64,000 bases of DNA. Source: Paraspadella gotoi. Its lineage: Eukaryota > Chaetognatha. Shown here in pieces: positions 51,244 through 63,644 of the stretch. The stretch covers positions 16,465,245-16,529,244 of the forward strand of contig CM119264.1 of NCBI GenBank assembly GCA_051294375.1, given 5' to 3'. The notes beneath the pieces were generated by a model that saw only the letters and a list, made by a program, of their open reading frames with translations, was not told where the DNA came from and made no database searches. How positions within the stretch are numbered: the first letter of the stretch is position 1; each line of letters opens with the position of its first letter. The position numbers and the translations under genes are program-made.

Positions 51244-51998
51244 AGGGAGTTGGTGGTCAGCAGGGTTACGAGATGATCGCCTCGCTCCGAAGGGGGTTTT
51301 TTTCGCCGCCCGGAGGAAAAGCCGATCGTGAGTGAAGTTGAATTTTAAAACGCGGGTCTCTTGGGATCCCGCAAAGGTGGAGGGGGGGAGGAGTAGGGGA
51401 TGAGGGAAGGGGGTAGGGCGTTTGAGAGGCCACTCGAGACTGGGACCCGAGCCTCAGGAGCTGGTTGGTAGGATCGTCGGTTGACAGGGGCCAAGGAGAG
51501 ACAATTTTTTGAATGACCGCTAGGATTTGAAAGGGGAAATTTAAAAAAGATATTGATCGAATACGAAAGATTTTTCGACCACGCGCTTTCGTTCAACAAA
51601 CGAAAGAAGGAAAGCGTTTCAAAAACCAATTTTAAATTAGAAAATGCTTGCGTAATTGACATCTTAAATTAGTCGTGACAAATAACATAAAACTTATTTA
51701 CATTAAAAAAAAAACTGCAACAATTGTCGTCACTCGACGATTTGTATTTCTTTCATTATTTCTTTCGCTCGCTTTCTACTATTCTTCCTTTTTTCGTTTC
51801 TGTTTTTGACCTTTCCTTTCTCGCTTTCTATTTCAATTCTATCTTTTTTATTTTATTAACTAAATCTTTCCTATTATTAAGAATTTTTTTTTTTCAAAAA
51901 TTTTTCCCTATCCTCTTTGAATCTTTTATACAAAGTCGCACATTTCCTCAGTCGAATTACGCGGAAACGAGTTTTGCGAATCCTCAAGAATATTTTTC

Positions 51999-52082
51999 TT
52001 AGTCGTCTTCATCGTCGTCATCGTCGTCATCGTCGTCACCCTCTTCGTGATCATCATTGAACTTCGTCAGCCAATCAGCCAT
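51999..52082 (-). CDS. Acidic-tail ORF or terminal exon
   Basis: Minus frame ATG at 52082 (gacATGG) reads MADWLTKFNDDHEEG, nine aspartates, EDD and stop. An acidic C-terminal tail of this kind is typical of chaperone-like or histone-binding proteins, but no family can be named. In copy 2 (59150-59210) indels break the frame. Confidence 0.35.
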   Translation of the reverse strand: MADWLTKFNDDHEEGDDDDDDDDDEDD

Positions 52083-52498
52083 GTCCCAGTTTTACATTTT
52101 TCGTTCCAAATTCTCGAGGATGAATCTCGAGGTCGAAGCCGGTCGACGAGATTTTTTAAGACGCTATTTTATGTTTTATTTTAATTCAACTAATACTAAA
52201 ATTTTAAGCAGAGAAATCGACTGTGGATTAGCGTCGTTACATAGTGTACAGTTTTTTTGCCACTTAATTCGTACTTTATTTTTATTCTTTTTAGTCCTCT
52301 TACAATAAAAATAAGTATTGCTTTCAAAAACTATCGTCAGTAAAATATAAAGGAACAAATCGATCTGGGTCTTAGTCACGTGACGACTGATTAGAAAGAC
52401 CTTTCATAATGGGAAAAGACGATTAGATTCGTATCGAACCTTCGTTCGGTGAGCCGATGATTAAATTGGACCTTGGAGATGGGAAAAGATGAATCTGA

Positions 52499-52750
52499 CG
52501 AATCAATACCGACATTTTTAAAAGGTTCAAATTCGGTTTTCCGAAATCATCTGACTTTTGCTTTAAGTTTAAGTTAAACGACCGATTTCAAGCTGAACAC
52601 TGCGGATCGCCTGTTCTTTTGTCTGAAAAAACCGGAAGCTCATATTCCCACGACGGCGCGGGAAGGAAAATCATGGGAAACTGGTTCTTGAAAAAGGTTG
52701 TCCCCTTATCTCCGCCTTCGAAACCGTTTTATCAAAATGGCGAAAAGTAG
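52499..52750 (+). CDS. 84-codon open frame without ATG
   Basis: In copy 1 the plus frame is open to TAG at 52748, reading FQAEHCGSPVLLSEKTGSS, then a Gly/Lys segment and VVPLSPPSKPFYQNGEK-stop. Copy 2 reads a different frame across the same DNA because of indels, so which is right is unresolved. Possible C-terminal exon, family unknown. Confidence 0.3.
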   Translation, partial: RINTDIFKRFKFGFPKSSDFCFKFKLNDRFQAEHCGSPVLLSEKTGSSYSHDGAGRKIMGNWFLKKVVPLSPPSKPFYQNGEK

Positions 52751-52981
52751 CCTTTTGTTTTTTAAGAGTCCCCATGTTGTTGTTTTTAGTCGTCGTCGTC
52801 GGTTCTGACTCGTCGCCATCGTCGTCATCATCGCCTTTTTAAAAGGGACGATAGCGACGACGATGGCGACGACGAAATTTAAGGACATTTGGACCGGAAG
52901 TTTAGGAAAATCGCCGACGAAAAGACGACGCCACCGCCACGACATAGTGGCGGCAAGGATTTCTCTTTTCATTGTTAGCAT
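52706..52981 (-). CDS. Possible small membrane ORF, minus strand
   Basis: ATG at 52981 opens 91 codons: MLTMKREILAATMSWRWRRL, a helix-like SLNFVVAIVVAIVPF with strongly biased codons (GTC GTC GCC ATC GTC), and a basic tail. It overlaps the plus frame at 52499-52750 only at its end. Copy 2 has frame-breaking indels. Confidence 0.25.
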   Translation of the reverse strand: MLTMKREILAATMSWRWRRLFVGDFPKLPVQMSLNFVVAIVVAIVPFKKAMMTTMATSQNRRRRLKTTTWGLLKNKRLLFAILIKRFRRRR

Positions 52982-53295
52982 CTTTTCGATTATTTCAGGT
53001 CTTTATTTTTTATCAATGCAAAAGATATGATGTTCTTTTTAGTAAGGAATACTCAAAAAGAAATAATTTTTAAGATCGTTCAATGAATATACTCCTTATA
53101 TATAAGATTTTCCGATTAATCGCTAAAGTCTTTTGTTAGTGTTGAGACAATATATTCTTCTATGTAGTGTTTGTTTCAAATAATGTGAGAATCTTGATTT
53201 CGTCTCAAGGATCAATCAGTATCGCGAGGCGATCATTTCGACAGCTGTTATTATTTTAATCGGTCAAATGAGTCTAAAGAAAGAAAGAAAAAAAG

Positions 53296-53414
<119 letters not shown>

Positions 53415-54935
53415 CTCCCTTTCCTCAAGCCCGACTCTTTACCTACTTTTTTCCTCCTCCGTTTTTTTCCCACGAAGGAAGGAGGGTGAGGAGGAGCACG
53501 GTCAAGGCTTTTCTATAGGAGCAGGAAGAGGACGTATTGCGGAAGAGGAGGAAAGAAGGGAAAGGAGAATGAGGAAATGAGGGAAAGGGGTTTTTCGAGG
53601 GCGGGAAAAAAAAGGAGAAAAAAAGGCCCGAAGGAGAAAAGAGAGGGACAAAAAGAGGGACGTACGTATTGGCTGTGTCGTCGTAGCCTCTGTCGTCTCA
53701 TCGTCTTCAAGATCGTCGTCGTCTTCTTCGTCTTCGTCATCTTCGTCGAGGGTGGCTTTGAACAATGAGTTCCGGCGAAGCGACGGAAATGGGGGGGGCG
53801 TGTCTACGTGGATTCAACGTCGCGATTGTGATGGAGACGTAATTCATCGACGGTTAATTAATGATATATACAATGAGTTTCAAATAATATTTTCAGGAAC
53901 AAATTTTGCCATTAAATAATAATATGTACTGCTTGTCTTTAATAAAAAAAAATAATTCAGTTAAAGAAATAATTTTTACAATTTTATAAAACCTCCAAAT
54001 CTCTTTTCCAGAGATTGGTTCCACATTTTTTTTTCGTCCGCGACATACATCGTACGAGACACAGGTTTGGGTGTCACCTTCACCGTTTCACCCTGCCCTC
54101 ACCCAACTCCCCCTCCGCCTCTCTTTCCCTCACCCACATCCCGCTCCGATTCGTCCTCCAGACGGTGGCGGCGGCTGCGGCTTCGGTTCAGACTTTGCGT
54201 CGAACAAACAAAACAAAAAAAAAAATGAAGAACAAAAAAATAAAGAGAAAAACTCGTTCTACTTTCTTCTCTCTTTCTCTCTCTCTCTCTCTCCTTTTCC
54301 TTCACCCATCCAACTCCTTTCCTTCGTCTTCTAGTTCTACCTTCGGATTGTTTGTTCTCTCGTCTGGATTTCGTTTGTCGACAATCGCGTGGATGCGAAA
54401 AGAGTAACAAACCATTGGCGTCATTTGCGTTACGAAACGATATGAAAAAAAATGTTTAGAAAGTGAAATTAATTCCAGTCGACGTTTCCCTCCTCCAACC
54501 CACAACTGTTTTGCAAGGATGTTTCGATTTTGCGAGACGTTTCGTTACATTCAGGGATAGTGAGCGTTTAGGGATAATGCAATAAAATGTCAAATCAAAA
54601 TAGCTACACGTATCTGAAAATTTGCTGATTCGTAATTGTCTCAAGTTTAGAAATTTTATGTGTAATGCTGTGACGAGCAGATTCTTACTAAAAATTTAAA
54701 AAATTCACGCTGATCCACGAACCGGCGTCCGTCCGTCNNNNNNNNNNNNNNNNNNNNNNNNNNNNNNNNNNNNNNNNNNNNNNNNNNNNNNNNNNNNNNN
54801 NNNNNNNNNNNNNNNNNNNNNNNNNNNNNNNNNNNNNACTGTTGCTTCGACGCCCTTTCCGTTTGACAGTCAGAACCTCGTTACTGTAATCGTAATCAGC
54901 TCCTTTCATTTTTTTGGTCAAATGTCCCGCCGGCG

Positions 54936-55057
54936 ATTGGCTTTTTCATATTCGAGCGACACAACAGCGTCGAACCCTGATTGGGACGAGCGTCGTCTGC
55001 GACGTTATGGGGTAGAGACTCCATTGGTCCGTCGGTCCCACGTGACGTCATGGGCGG
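54936..55057 (+). promoter_or_regulatory. CCAAT / E-box / CRE / GC-box promoter (copy 1)
   Basis: Three ATTGG (CCAAT on the minus strand) at 54936, 54980 and 55023 are spaced 44 and 43 bp. They are followed by an E-box CACGTG (55039-55044) fused to a full cAMP-response element TGACGTCA (55043-55050) and GGGCGG (55052-55057). No TATA box. The cluster is typical of a TATA-less animal promoter; direction is not certain. Confidence 0.7.
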
Positions 55058-55948
55058 GTGATTCTATTGTTGACTTAAAAACCGTCGATTCTCGTCTCAT
55101 TGTAAAGAGGAATCGATATGAATGAAGCGGGAGTGGCCGCTCTCTCTCTCTCTCNNNNNNNNNNNNNNNNNNNNNNNNNNNNNNNNNNNNNNNNNNNNNN
55201 NNNNNNNNNNNNNNNNNNNNNNNNNNNNNNNNNNNNNNNNNNNNNNNNNNNNNNNNNNNNNNNNNNNNNNNNNNNNNNNNNNNNNNNNNNNNNNNNNNNN
55301 NNNNNNNNNNNNNNNNNNNNNNNNNNNNNNNNNNNNNNNNNNNNNNNNNNNNNNNNNNTCGATCAGTACAAAAACTAAATTGCTCTGCTTGCCTAGGGAC
55401 TAGTTGAAACAGATATATGTAATCTGTAATTTTGTATATCATGTATTTTCATAGATTAAAAATAATACCTTAAAAATAATTAATTCATTCGTAATACCTA
55501 AAGCAACTTAGCTCACTTTTTTTAACTAAGCAGTAACGTCAGTCATACAGTCTCTGAACTGCCTCAAAAATGACGGCTCAGCTGCAGCAGCCGCCGCAGN
55601 NNNNNNNNNNNNNNNNNNNNNNNNTTTTAAATAAATTAGCTTATTGCAATTTTACTAAACGGTCTCTGTTAACTTTCGCTTTTTTTGTTTGTAATTTTTT
55701 TTTATTCAATGGGCAGGGCCTTAATACTCTACCGTTAAGTTTGTAATCCTTTGTCAATTTAAAAATCGAGCTCTACTACTTTTCACAACAAAAAAAGTCA
55801 TATCGATCGACTTTAGCTACAATTCTAGGTATAATTGAGTATTTTTGTATTCCGTAACAAATTCTATCGGTGAAAAGTCAAAAGTTGACTGGAAACGCCT
55901 AAACAAACAAGAAAAATAATAACAAAAACAGAAAATTCCGCGACAACG

Positions 55949-56067
55949 ATGACTAAAACACAGAGTAACGACGTCGAGGAAGACGACGACGACAGTCCAA
56001 TCGAAACCCGCATTCCGGGAGGCGAGCTGGGACGGAGAGGGCTCCTCCGCGCAACAACTTTTACGTA
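55949..56067 (+). CDS. Candidate first exon, acidic start
   Basis: ATG at 55949 reads MTKTQSNDVEEDDDDSPIET and RIPG. In copy 1 (ATG 48744) one extra base after the start breaks the frame, but the later part reads better, SPIETRIPGEASSDGEGSSA, up to a gtaata donor. A consensus of both gives a disordered acidic exon. Confidence 0.3.
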
Positions 56068-57935
56068 ATACAATAATGTAGGATGTAGGGGGGAGGAAGA
56101 GGAGGAGGCTGAAAAAGCAGAACGGGAATGCAATACAGGCTTCAAGGCTTCGAATGTCTGCTCTTTTTTTCTCTCTCTTTTTTATCATTTTTTTGGCTTT
56201 TTCTCTTAAAAGATTTTGCCAATCAAATTTTTTTAAAAATTTTTTACGGATTATTACGATTAGCAAACAACTCATGTTCTTCCTCTTGGCACCTCATTTT
56301 TTGGATTAGTACTTATCTACAACGGATGAAATCTTATGGGTAAGTTATGTTATGAGTATGTATATAAAACTAAAAACGTATCATGTGAATAAATTTTGGA
56401 CATTACAAATACCCAAATATTTCTTTAGAAGTAGCTTAAAAGTATTGTCTTTGAAAAACACAAATATAAACGATATTTTTTATTTATCATTTTTTTAGAA
56501 AACCTTATTTTCGCAGTATTCATCATCTTTGCATTTAATTTCCATTTATATTATATCTCCTAAAAAAAATTATAAGGTAATTTTTTGTTAAGATTCTAAA
56601 AACTTTAAACTTTGGTTTTTAGATGAAAATAAATTTCGTAATTAACTTAAAATAAATTTTAAGAATAGATTACGTTTTATTAAATCTAAGTTTTTATATG
56701 CTTACGGAAAATAATAATATATTAATAGATAAATAAATAAAAAATTATCAAAAAACGCTCTATAAAAAACTGACACTATTCATGATCTCCGACCGAATAT
56801 AAATCATTTTCTCTTCGTGCAAATATTTTTTTAGCTTCACGAAAGAGATTCATTGAAATTTCGTGAATATAAATCCGACGACAAATTTTGAAAGAAATGG
56901 ATTAGCAAACATGGGAAAAGAATCTTCGTTGCGCGCGGGGGGGATTGAGAGGAAAGTTTGGAAATTATAGATTAAATTGAAATGAACATTTTTAGTTCAT
57001 TAAGAATTCAGAGTGAAAACGTTAAGGACAAATATAATTGCTATATTGGTAAGAACTGAAAAAAATTACCAGTGCAATCTAATTTCCTTTCTGCTGCTTT
57101 TAAAATCAAATTTAATACATTTTCATGAGAGAATTTTAAAAATAGACCCTAAAATTTAACGAGTCCGTAAATATTCATGGTTTTGCCGTCGCCATTTTTT
57201 TTTTATGGCCGAAGTGTTCTTCATCATCATCGTCGTCGTCGTCGTCGGTGTCATCGTCGTCCCCATTCCATCGGAAATGCCATCGTCCTGAGCTGTTTGA
57301 CCCAAGTTCACGAAGTGCCATTTAACTCGGCCACCTTGATTAAGACGATGATGATGACTTTTCGCGGTTCTAAATTAAAAAAGGAGGAATTTGGATGGAG
57401 GGTGCTGACGAGGACCAGGACCCAAATATGTATATACACAATATACCATATACATATACTAATAAACTAATGAACTTAAAGATATAGCTGAAGTAGTAAA
57501 CGAAAATTACAACTATATATTACTAGTACTACAAAAGAAAAGCAAGTACATAGAATGACGACGATGGCGAGGACGACGACGATGACGACGACGACGACAG
57601 TTTCGGACAGCCCGACTCTTCTCCGAAATCGCCTGACGCCGAGCCTCGATCTTTGGACCGACACGTTCGGACCGACGGGTGACCCGAATTATAAAAATAT
57701 AACGCTGGGTCCAAAATATCCAAGTGGCGTCAGAGAAATCCCCCCCCCTCATTTTTTTACGAGAAAAAACAGTATTATGCATGAAAACCCCTACGTCTCC
57801 CTCGGCAACGGAGTACGAAGAAATTCTATCGGCCGCCGATTTTCGGATTTTGACGGATTTCAAATTCCAACAGATTTTATCTTTTTCCCTTTTTTATGGA
57901 CGAAATTTGCGTCGGTCAGTCAAGGGGGGCGGAGG

Positions 57936-57936
<1 letters not shown>

Positions 57937-58011
<75 letters not shown>
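57937..58011. repeat. GA microsatellite (copy 2)
   Basis: Counterpart of 50776-50862. Confidence 0.95.
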
Positions 58012-58014
<3 letters not shown>

Positions 58015-58343
58015 TCGCCAGTCGAGACAGATGAAAGGAGTTAAAACTACGAGTTGTTAATTTTAGTTTAACATGACTTTTAGACCTTTTAAAAAATAAC
58101 TATAAAAGCTTAATTAAGCAATAGTTCAATATTTTATTTATTCCTACCAAAAAATTTAAATAATATGTTTCACAATTTTTAATCATATTAATTTAAATTT
58201 ATTAAGAAAAATGGGGTTTGAATCAAAATAAACTTTTCTCTCATCTCCCTCGGTCGTCTGCCTCTGGGGTCGATTTTGTAGGGCAAAGCGCAGTGCCGTT
58301 AGGTAACAGAGATGTGCTGGTCCGTTGAGGAGGAGGAGAGGAG

Positions 58344-58376
<33 letters not shown>

Positions 58377-60423
58377 AGGGGAGTTGGTGGTCAGCAGGGT
58401 TACGAGATGATCGCCTCGCTCCGGAAGGGGGTTTTTTTCGCCGCCCGGAGGAAAGCCGATCGTGAGTGAAGTTGAATTTTAAAACGCTGGGTCTCTTGGG
58501 ATCCCGCAAAGGTGGAGGGGGGAGGAGTAGGGGATGAGGAAGGGGTAGGGCGTTTTGAGAGGCCACTCGAGACTGGGAACCCGAGCCTCAGGAGCGGTTG
58601 GTAGGATCGTCGGTTGACAGGGGCCAAGGAGAGACAATTTTTTGAATGACCGCTATAGGATTTGAAAGGGGAAATTTAAAAAGATATTGATCGAATACGA
58701 AAGATTTTTTCGAACCACGCGCTTTCGTTCAACAAACGAAAGAAGGAAAGCGTTTCAAAAACCAATTTTTAAATTAGGAAATGCTTTGAGTAATTGACAT
58801 CTTAAATTAGTCGTGACAAATAACATAAAACTTATTTACATTAAAAAAAAAACTGCAACAAATTGTCGTCACTCGACGATTTGTATTTCTTTCATTATTT
58901 CTTTCGCTCGCTTTTCTACTATTCTTCCTTTTTTCGTTTCTGTTTTTGACCTTTCCTTTCTCGCTTTCTATTTCAATTCTATCTTTTTATTTTATTAACT
59001 AAATCTTTCCTATTATAAGAATTTTTTTTTTTCAAAAATTTTTCCCTATCCTCTTTGAATCTTTTATACAAAGTCGCACATTTCCTCAGTCGAATTAACG
59101 CGGAAACGAGTTTTGCGAATCCTCAAGAATATTTTTCTTAGTCGTCTTCATCGTCTCATCGTCGTACCCTCTTCGTGATCATCATTGAACTTCGTCAGCC
59201 AATCAGCCATGTCCCAGTTTTACATTTTTTCGTTCCAAATTCTCGAGGATGAATCTCGAGGTCGAAGCCGGTCGACGAGATTTTTTAAGACGCTATTTTA
59301 TGTTTTATTTTAATTCACTATACTAAAATTTTAAGCAGAGAAATCGACTGTGGATTAGCGTCGTTACATAGTGTACAGTTTTTTGCCACTTAATTCGTAC
59401 TTTATTTTTATTCTTTTTAGTCCTCTTACAATAAAAATAAGTATTGCTTTCAAAACTATCGTCAGTAAAATATAAAGGAACAAATCGATCTGGGTCTTAG
59501 TCACGTGACGACTGATTAGAAAGACCTTCATAATGGGAAAAGACGATTAGATTCGTATCGAACCTTCGTTCGGTGAGCCGATGATTAAATTGGACCTTGG
59601 AGATGGGAAAAGATGAATCTGAACGAATCAAATACCGACATTTTTAAAAGGTTCAAATTCGGTTTTCCGAAATCATGCTGACTTTTGCTTTAAAGTTTAA
59701 GTTAAACGACCGATTTCAAGCTGAACACTGCGGATCGCCTGTTCTTTTTTGTCTGAAAAAACCGGAAGCTCAATATTCCACGACGGCGCGGGAAGGAAAA
59801 TCATGGAAATGGTTCTTGAAAAAGGTTGTCCCCTTATCTCCGCCTTCGAAACCGTTTATCAAAAATGGCGAAAAGTAGCCTTTTGTTTTTTAAGAGTCCC
59901 CATGTTGGTTGTTTTTAGTCGTCCGTCGTCGGTTCTGACTCGTCGCCATCGCTCGTCATCATCGCCTTTTTAAAAGGGACGAATAGCGACGACGAATGGC
60001 GACGACGAATTTAGGCATTTGGATCCGGAGTTTAGGAAAATTCGGACCGACGAAAAGACGCGACGCCACCGCCACGACATAGTGGCGGCAAGGATTTCTC
60101 TTTTCATTGTTAGCATCTTTTTCGATTATTTCAGGTCTTTATTTTTTATCAATGCAAAGATATGATGTTCTTTTAGTAAGGAATACTCAAAAAGAATATT
60201 TTTAAGATCGTTCATGAATATACTCTTATATATAAATTTTCCGATTAATCGCTAAAGTCTTTGTTAGTGTTGGACAATATTTCTCTCTATGTAGTGTTGT
60301 TTCAATAATGTGAGAATCTTGATTTCGTCTCAAGGATGCATCAGTATCGCGAGGCGATCATTTCGACAGCTGTTATTATTTAATAATCGGTCAAATGAAG
60401 TCTAAAGAAAGAAGAAAAAAAAA

Positions 60424-60506
60424 AGAGAAGAGAGAGAGAGAAGAGAGAGAAGAAGAGAGAGAGATGAGAGGAGAGAAGAGAGAGAGGAGAGAGAGAGAGA
60501 GAGAGA
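60424..60506. repeat. GA microsatellite (copy 2)
   Basis: Counterpart of 53301-53411. Confidence 0.9.
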
Positions 60507-61957
60507 TTCTCCCTTTCCTCATAGCCCGACTCTTTACCTACTTTTTTCCTCCTCCGTTTTTTTCCCACGAAGGAAGGAGGGTGAGGAGGAGCACGGTCAA
60601 GGCTTTTCTATAGGAGCAGGAAGAGGACGTATTGCCGGAGAGGAGGAAAGAAGGGAAAGGAGAATGAGGAAATGAGGGAAAGGGTTTTTTCGAGGGCGGG
60701 AAAAAAAAAAGGAGAAAAAAAGGCCCGAAGGAGAAAGAGAGGACAAAAGAGGGACGTACGTATTGGCTGTGTCGTCGTAGCCTCTGTCGTCTCATCGTCT
60801 TCAAGATCGTCGTCGTCTCTTCGTCTTCGTCATCTTCGTCGAGGGTGGCTTTGAACAATGAGTTCCGGCGAAGCGACGGAATGGGGGGGGCGTGTCTACG
60901 TGGATCAACGTCGCGATTGTGATGGAGACGTAATTCATCGACGGTTAATTAATGATATATAACAATGAGTTTCAAATAATATTTTCAGGAACAAATTTTG
61001 CCATTAAATAATAATATGTACTGCTTGTCTTTAATAAAAAAAAATAATTCAGTTAAAGAAATAATTTTTACAATTTTATAAAACCTCCAAATCTCTTTTC
61101 CAGAGATTGGTTCCACATTTTTTTTCGTCCGCGACTACATCGTACGAGACACAGGTTTGGGTGTCACCTTCACCGTTTCACCCTGCCCTCACCCAACTCC
61201 CCCTCCGCCTCTCTTCCCTCACCCACATCCCGCTCCGATTCGTCCTCCAGACGTGGCGGCGGCTGCGGCTTCGGTTCAGACTTTGCGTCGAACAAACAAA
61301 ACAAAAAAAAAATGAAGAACAAAAAAATAAAGAGAAAAACTCGTTCTACTTTCTTTCTCTCTTTCTCTCTCTCTCTCTCTCCTTTTCCTTCACCCATCCA
61401 ACTCCTTTCCTTCGTCTCTAGTCTCCCTTCGGATTGTTTGTTCTCTCGTCTGGATTTCGTTTGTCGACCAATCGCGTGGATGCGAAAAGAGTTAACAACC
61501 ATTGGCGTCATTTGCGTTACGAAACGATATGGAAAAAAATGTTTAGAAAGTGAAATTAATTCCAGTCGACGTTTCCCTCCTCCAACCCACAACTGTTTGC
61601 AAGGATGTTTCGATTTTGCGAGACGTTTCGTTACATTCAGGATGTGAGCGTTTAGGGATAATGCAATAAAATGTCAAATCAAAATAGCTACACGTATCTG
61701 AAAATTTGCTGATTCGTAATTGTCTTCAAGTTTAGAAATTTTATGTGTAATGCTGTGACGAGCAGATTCTTACTAAAAATTTAAAAAAATTCACGCTGAT
61801 CCACGAACCGGCGTCCGTCCGTCCGACCGTTCTCGGCAACCAGACTTATTGACACCGAAACTGTTGCTTCGACGCCCTTTCCGTTTGGACAGTCAGAACC
61901 TCGTTACTGTAATCGTAATCAGCTCCTTTCATTTTTTTGGTCAAATGTCCGCCGGCG

Positions 61958-62081
61958 ATTGGCTTTTTCATATTCGAGCGACACAACAGCGTCGAACCCT
62001 GATTGGGAACGAGCGTCGTCTGCGACGTTTATGGGGTAGAGACTCCATTGGTCCGTCGGTCCCACGTGACGTCATGGGCGG
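61958..62081 (+). promoter_or_regulatory. CCAAT / E-box / CRE / GC-box promoter (copy 2)
   Basis: Same elements as at 54936: ATTGG at 61958, 62002 and 62047, CACGTG at 62063 overlapping TGACGTCA at 62067, then GGGCGG. All motifs are kept although the surrounding sequence carries indels. Confidence 0.7.
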
Positions 62082-62160
62082 GTGATCTATTGTTGACTTA
62101 AAAACCGTCGATTCTCGTCTCATTGTAAAGAGGAATCGATATGAATGAAGCGGGAGTGGC

Positions 62161-62162
<2 letters not shown>

Positions 62163-62219
<57 letters not shown>
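62163..62219. repeat. CT microsatellite
   Basis: (CT)n that fills the place of the N gap at 55155 in copy 1. Confidence 0.95.
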
Positions 62220-62226
<7 letters not shown>

Positions 62227-62532
62227 TTTGGTACCCCATTTAATTCTTTTTTAACCGATCTTTCACGATGTCGAAAATTAGTCTCGACCGAATAAAGCCT
62301 AAGGATTTCAAAATACGAATATTTCGATCAGTACAAAAACTAAATTGCTCTGCTTGCCTAGGGACTAGTTGAAACAGATATATGTAATCTGTAATTTGTA
62401 TATCATGTATTTTCATAGATTAAAAATATACCTTAAAAATAATTAATTCATTCGTATACCTAAAGCAACTTAGGCTCACTTTTTTTAACTAGCAGTAACG
62501 TCAGTCATACAGTCTCTGAACTGCCTCCAAAA

Positions 62533-62751
62533 ATGACGGCTCAGCTGCAGCAGCCGCCGCAGACAACCTTGACCCAAAGCCAAATTAGGCCAAATTTCCC
62601 AAACCCTCGATTTTTTTTCTTTTCTTTTTTTGAATCGAAAGGAAAAAAAAGATTGAGATCAGGGAAGCCGCGAGTTTTGAAGAAAAAAAAGAAGATGAAC
62701 AAATGGAACACAGAAAATAATTGGCTGTTTAGAGGAAGAAATAAAATATAA
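62533..62751 (+). CDS. Candidate first exon (MTAQLQQ...)
   Basis: ATG in a good context (aaaATGACGG) opens MTAQLQQPPQTTLTQSQIRP and stays open to 62751, the later part being Phe- and Lys-rich from simple sequence. Only the first 25-30 codons look coding. It lies 450 bp downstream of the CRE promoter and could be its gene. Confidence 0.3.
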   Translation: MTAQLQQPPQTTLTQSQIRPNFPNPRFFFFSFFESKGKKRLRSGKPRVLKKKKKMNKWNTENNWLFRGRNKI

Positions 62752-62849
62752 ATATAAATGAGAATTTTATTTCATATCAATAATGACACAGTAGCATACA
62801 TCAGCAACAAAATAAACCAAATGAATAGTTTAAAGATAAATGAATAAAC

Positions 62850-62894
62850 GAATGAATGAATGAATGAATGAATGAATGAATGAATGAATGAATG
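62850..62894. repeat. GAAT tetranucleotide repeat
   Basis: (AATG)n, about eleven units. Confidence 0.95.
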
Positions 62895-62933
62895 ATAATA
62901 CAATGAATGAATATTAATTAATTAATCAATTAA

Positions 62934-63322
62934 TCAAACGAATGAATTAATTAATTTATAAATATGAACGAAAACAAGTGAGAAAATGAAAATTATCATA
63001 ACTAAAGATAATGGAGAGATGCCGACTGAGAAAGCTATAAAAGTAAAAATAAAATAATTAATATAATAGAATAAAATAATCTACCGCCGAGGTAATAGTC
63101 GGCGATGATGAAAATGAGCGACGAAAGAAATGATTTGAAACGTTCAAACAAAGACATAGGGACTTTTGAGTCGATTGGCCAAAAATGCGACCGTCCGACA
63201 GCGATCGTGACGCACGAATGCAGCGTCGAAGATGATTGTCGTGGGTTGAGATCCTTATCTTTTCTAGGAAATCCTCTTTCTTGTGCAATAATTAAATCAT
63301 TAGACGAATCCTCACCTGACAT
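62934..63322 (-). CDS. Small two-helix membrane protein
   Basis: Exon 63085-63322 starts at ATG (aaATGTCAGG) and encodes a Ser/Arg-rich head (MSGEDSSNDLIIAQERGF...) and MSLFERFKSFLSSLIFIIAD. A 50-nt intron (gtagat...ttttatag) joins in phase to 62934-63034, giving YLGAFSVGISPLSLVMIIFI and a second hydrophobic run, ending at TGA; 112 residues. If the intron is retained, translation ends at the TAG of the acceptor itself, giving a 95-residue form with another hydrophobic tail. No signal peptide. The plus strand is also open here, but codon bias favours the minus strand. Family unknown. Confidence 0.5.
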
Positions 63323-63402
63323 TTTAATTTGTCACTTCTGGTAGGGATTATTCTAATTATAATGAATTGATAATGATTATGACCTTTTTTTCGTTTCTTT
63401 AG

Positions 63403-63644
63403 GGTTCAACATGACGAAGACGCCCGCAAAGTTCCCGTTTCAACTCGACGCTCATTCCAACTCCTTTCCACTGAAGACGATTTTCACATTTCGTAACTCT
63501 GACCTTTTAGCCTTGCCCACTCCCAGCACTCCGCGCTTCGTGATCAAACTAGAGACACCTGCCACACCTCGAAATGTTCTTTATACTTTTTCGCAAGCTG
63601 ACACCCCACGATTCAGAGAGGACAAAGACGCCGATATGCCTTGA
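63403..63644 (+). CDS. Pro/Thr-rich open frame, likely last exon
   Basis: A strong acceptor (tttttttcgtttctttag) is followed by a frame with ATG at 63411: MTKTPAKFPFQLDAHSNSF, then repeated TP motifs (LPTPSTPRF, ETPATPRN, ADTPRF) and KDADMP-stop; 77 codons from the ATG. The TP(R) motifs look like sites for proline-directed kinases. A second frame from the same acceptor is open for 30 codons and ends STEDDFHIS-stop, which is a real alternative. The start lies 88 bp from the divergent gene at 63322. Family unknown. Confidence 0.45.

Larger units (their letters stand above)
55625..62562 (+). repeat. Seven-kilobase direct duplication, copy 2
   Basis: Counterpart of 48421-55599. It continues past the copy-1 end into unique sequence at 62563, which shows that copy 1 was truncated by the gap. 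Confidence 0.97.

Noticed and set aside
55118-55154. Start of a protein (MNEAGVAALS...) just after the CRE promoter
   Set aside because: It runs straight into a CT repeat and a gap; copy 2 shows only repeat and AT-rich DNA after it.
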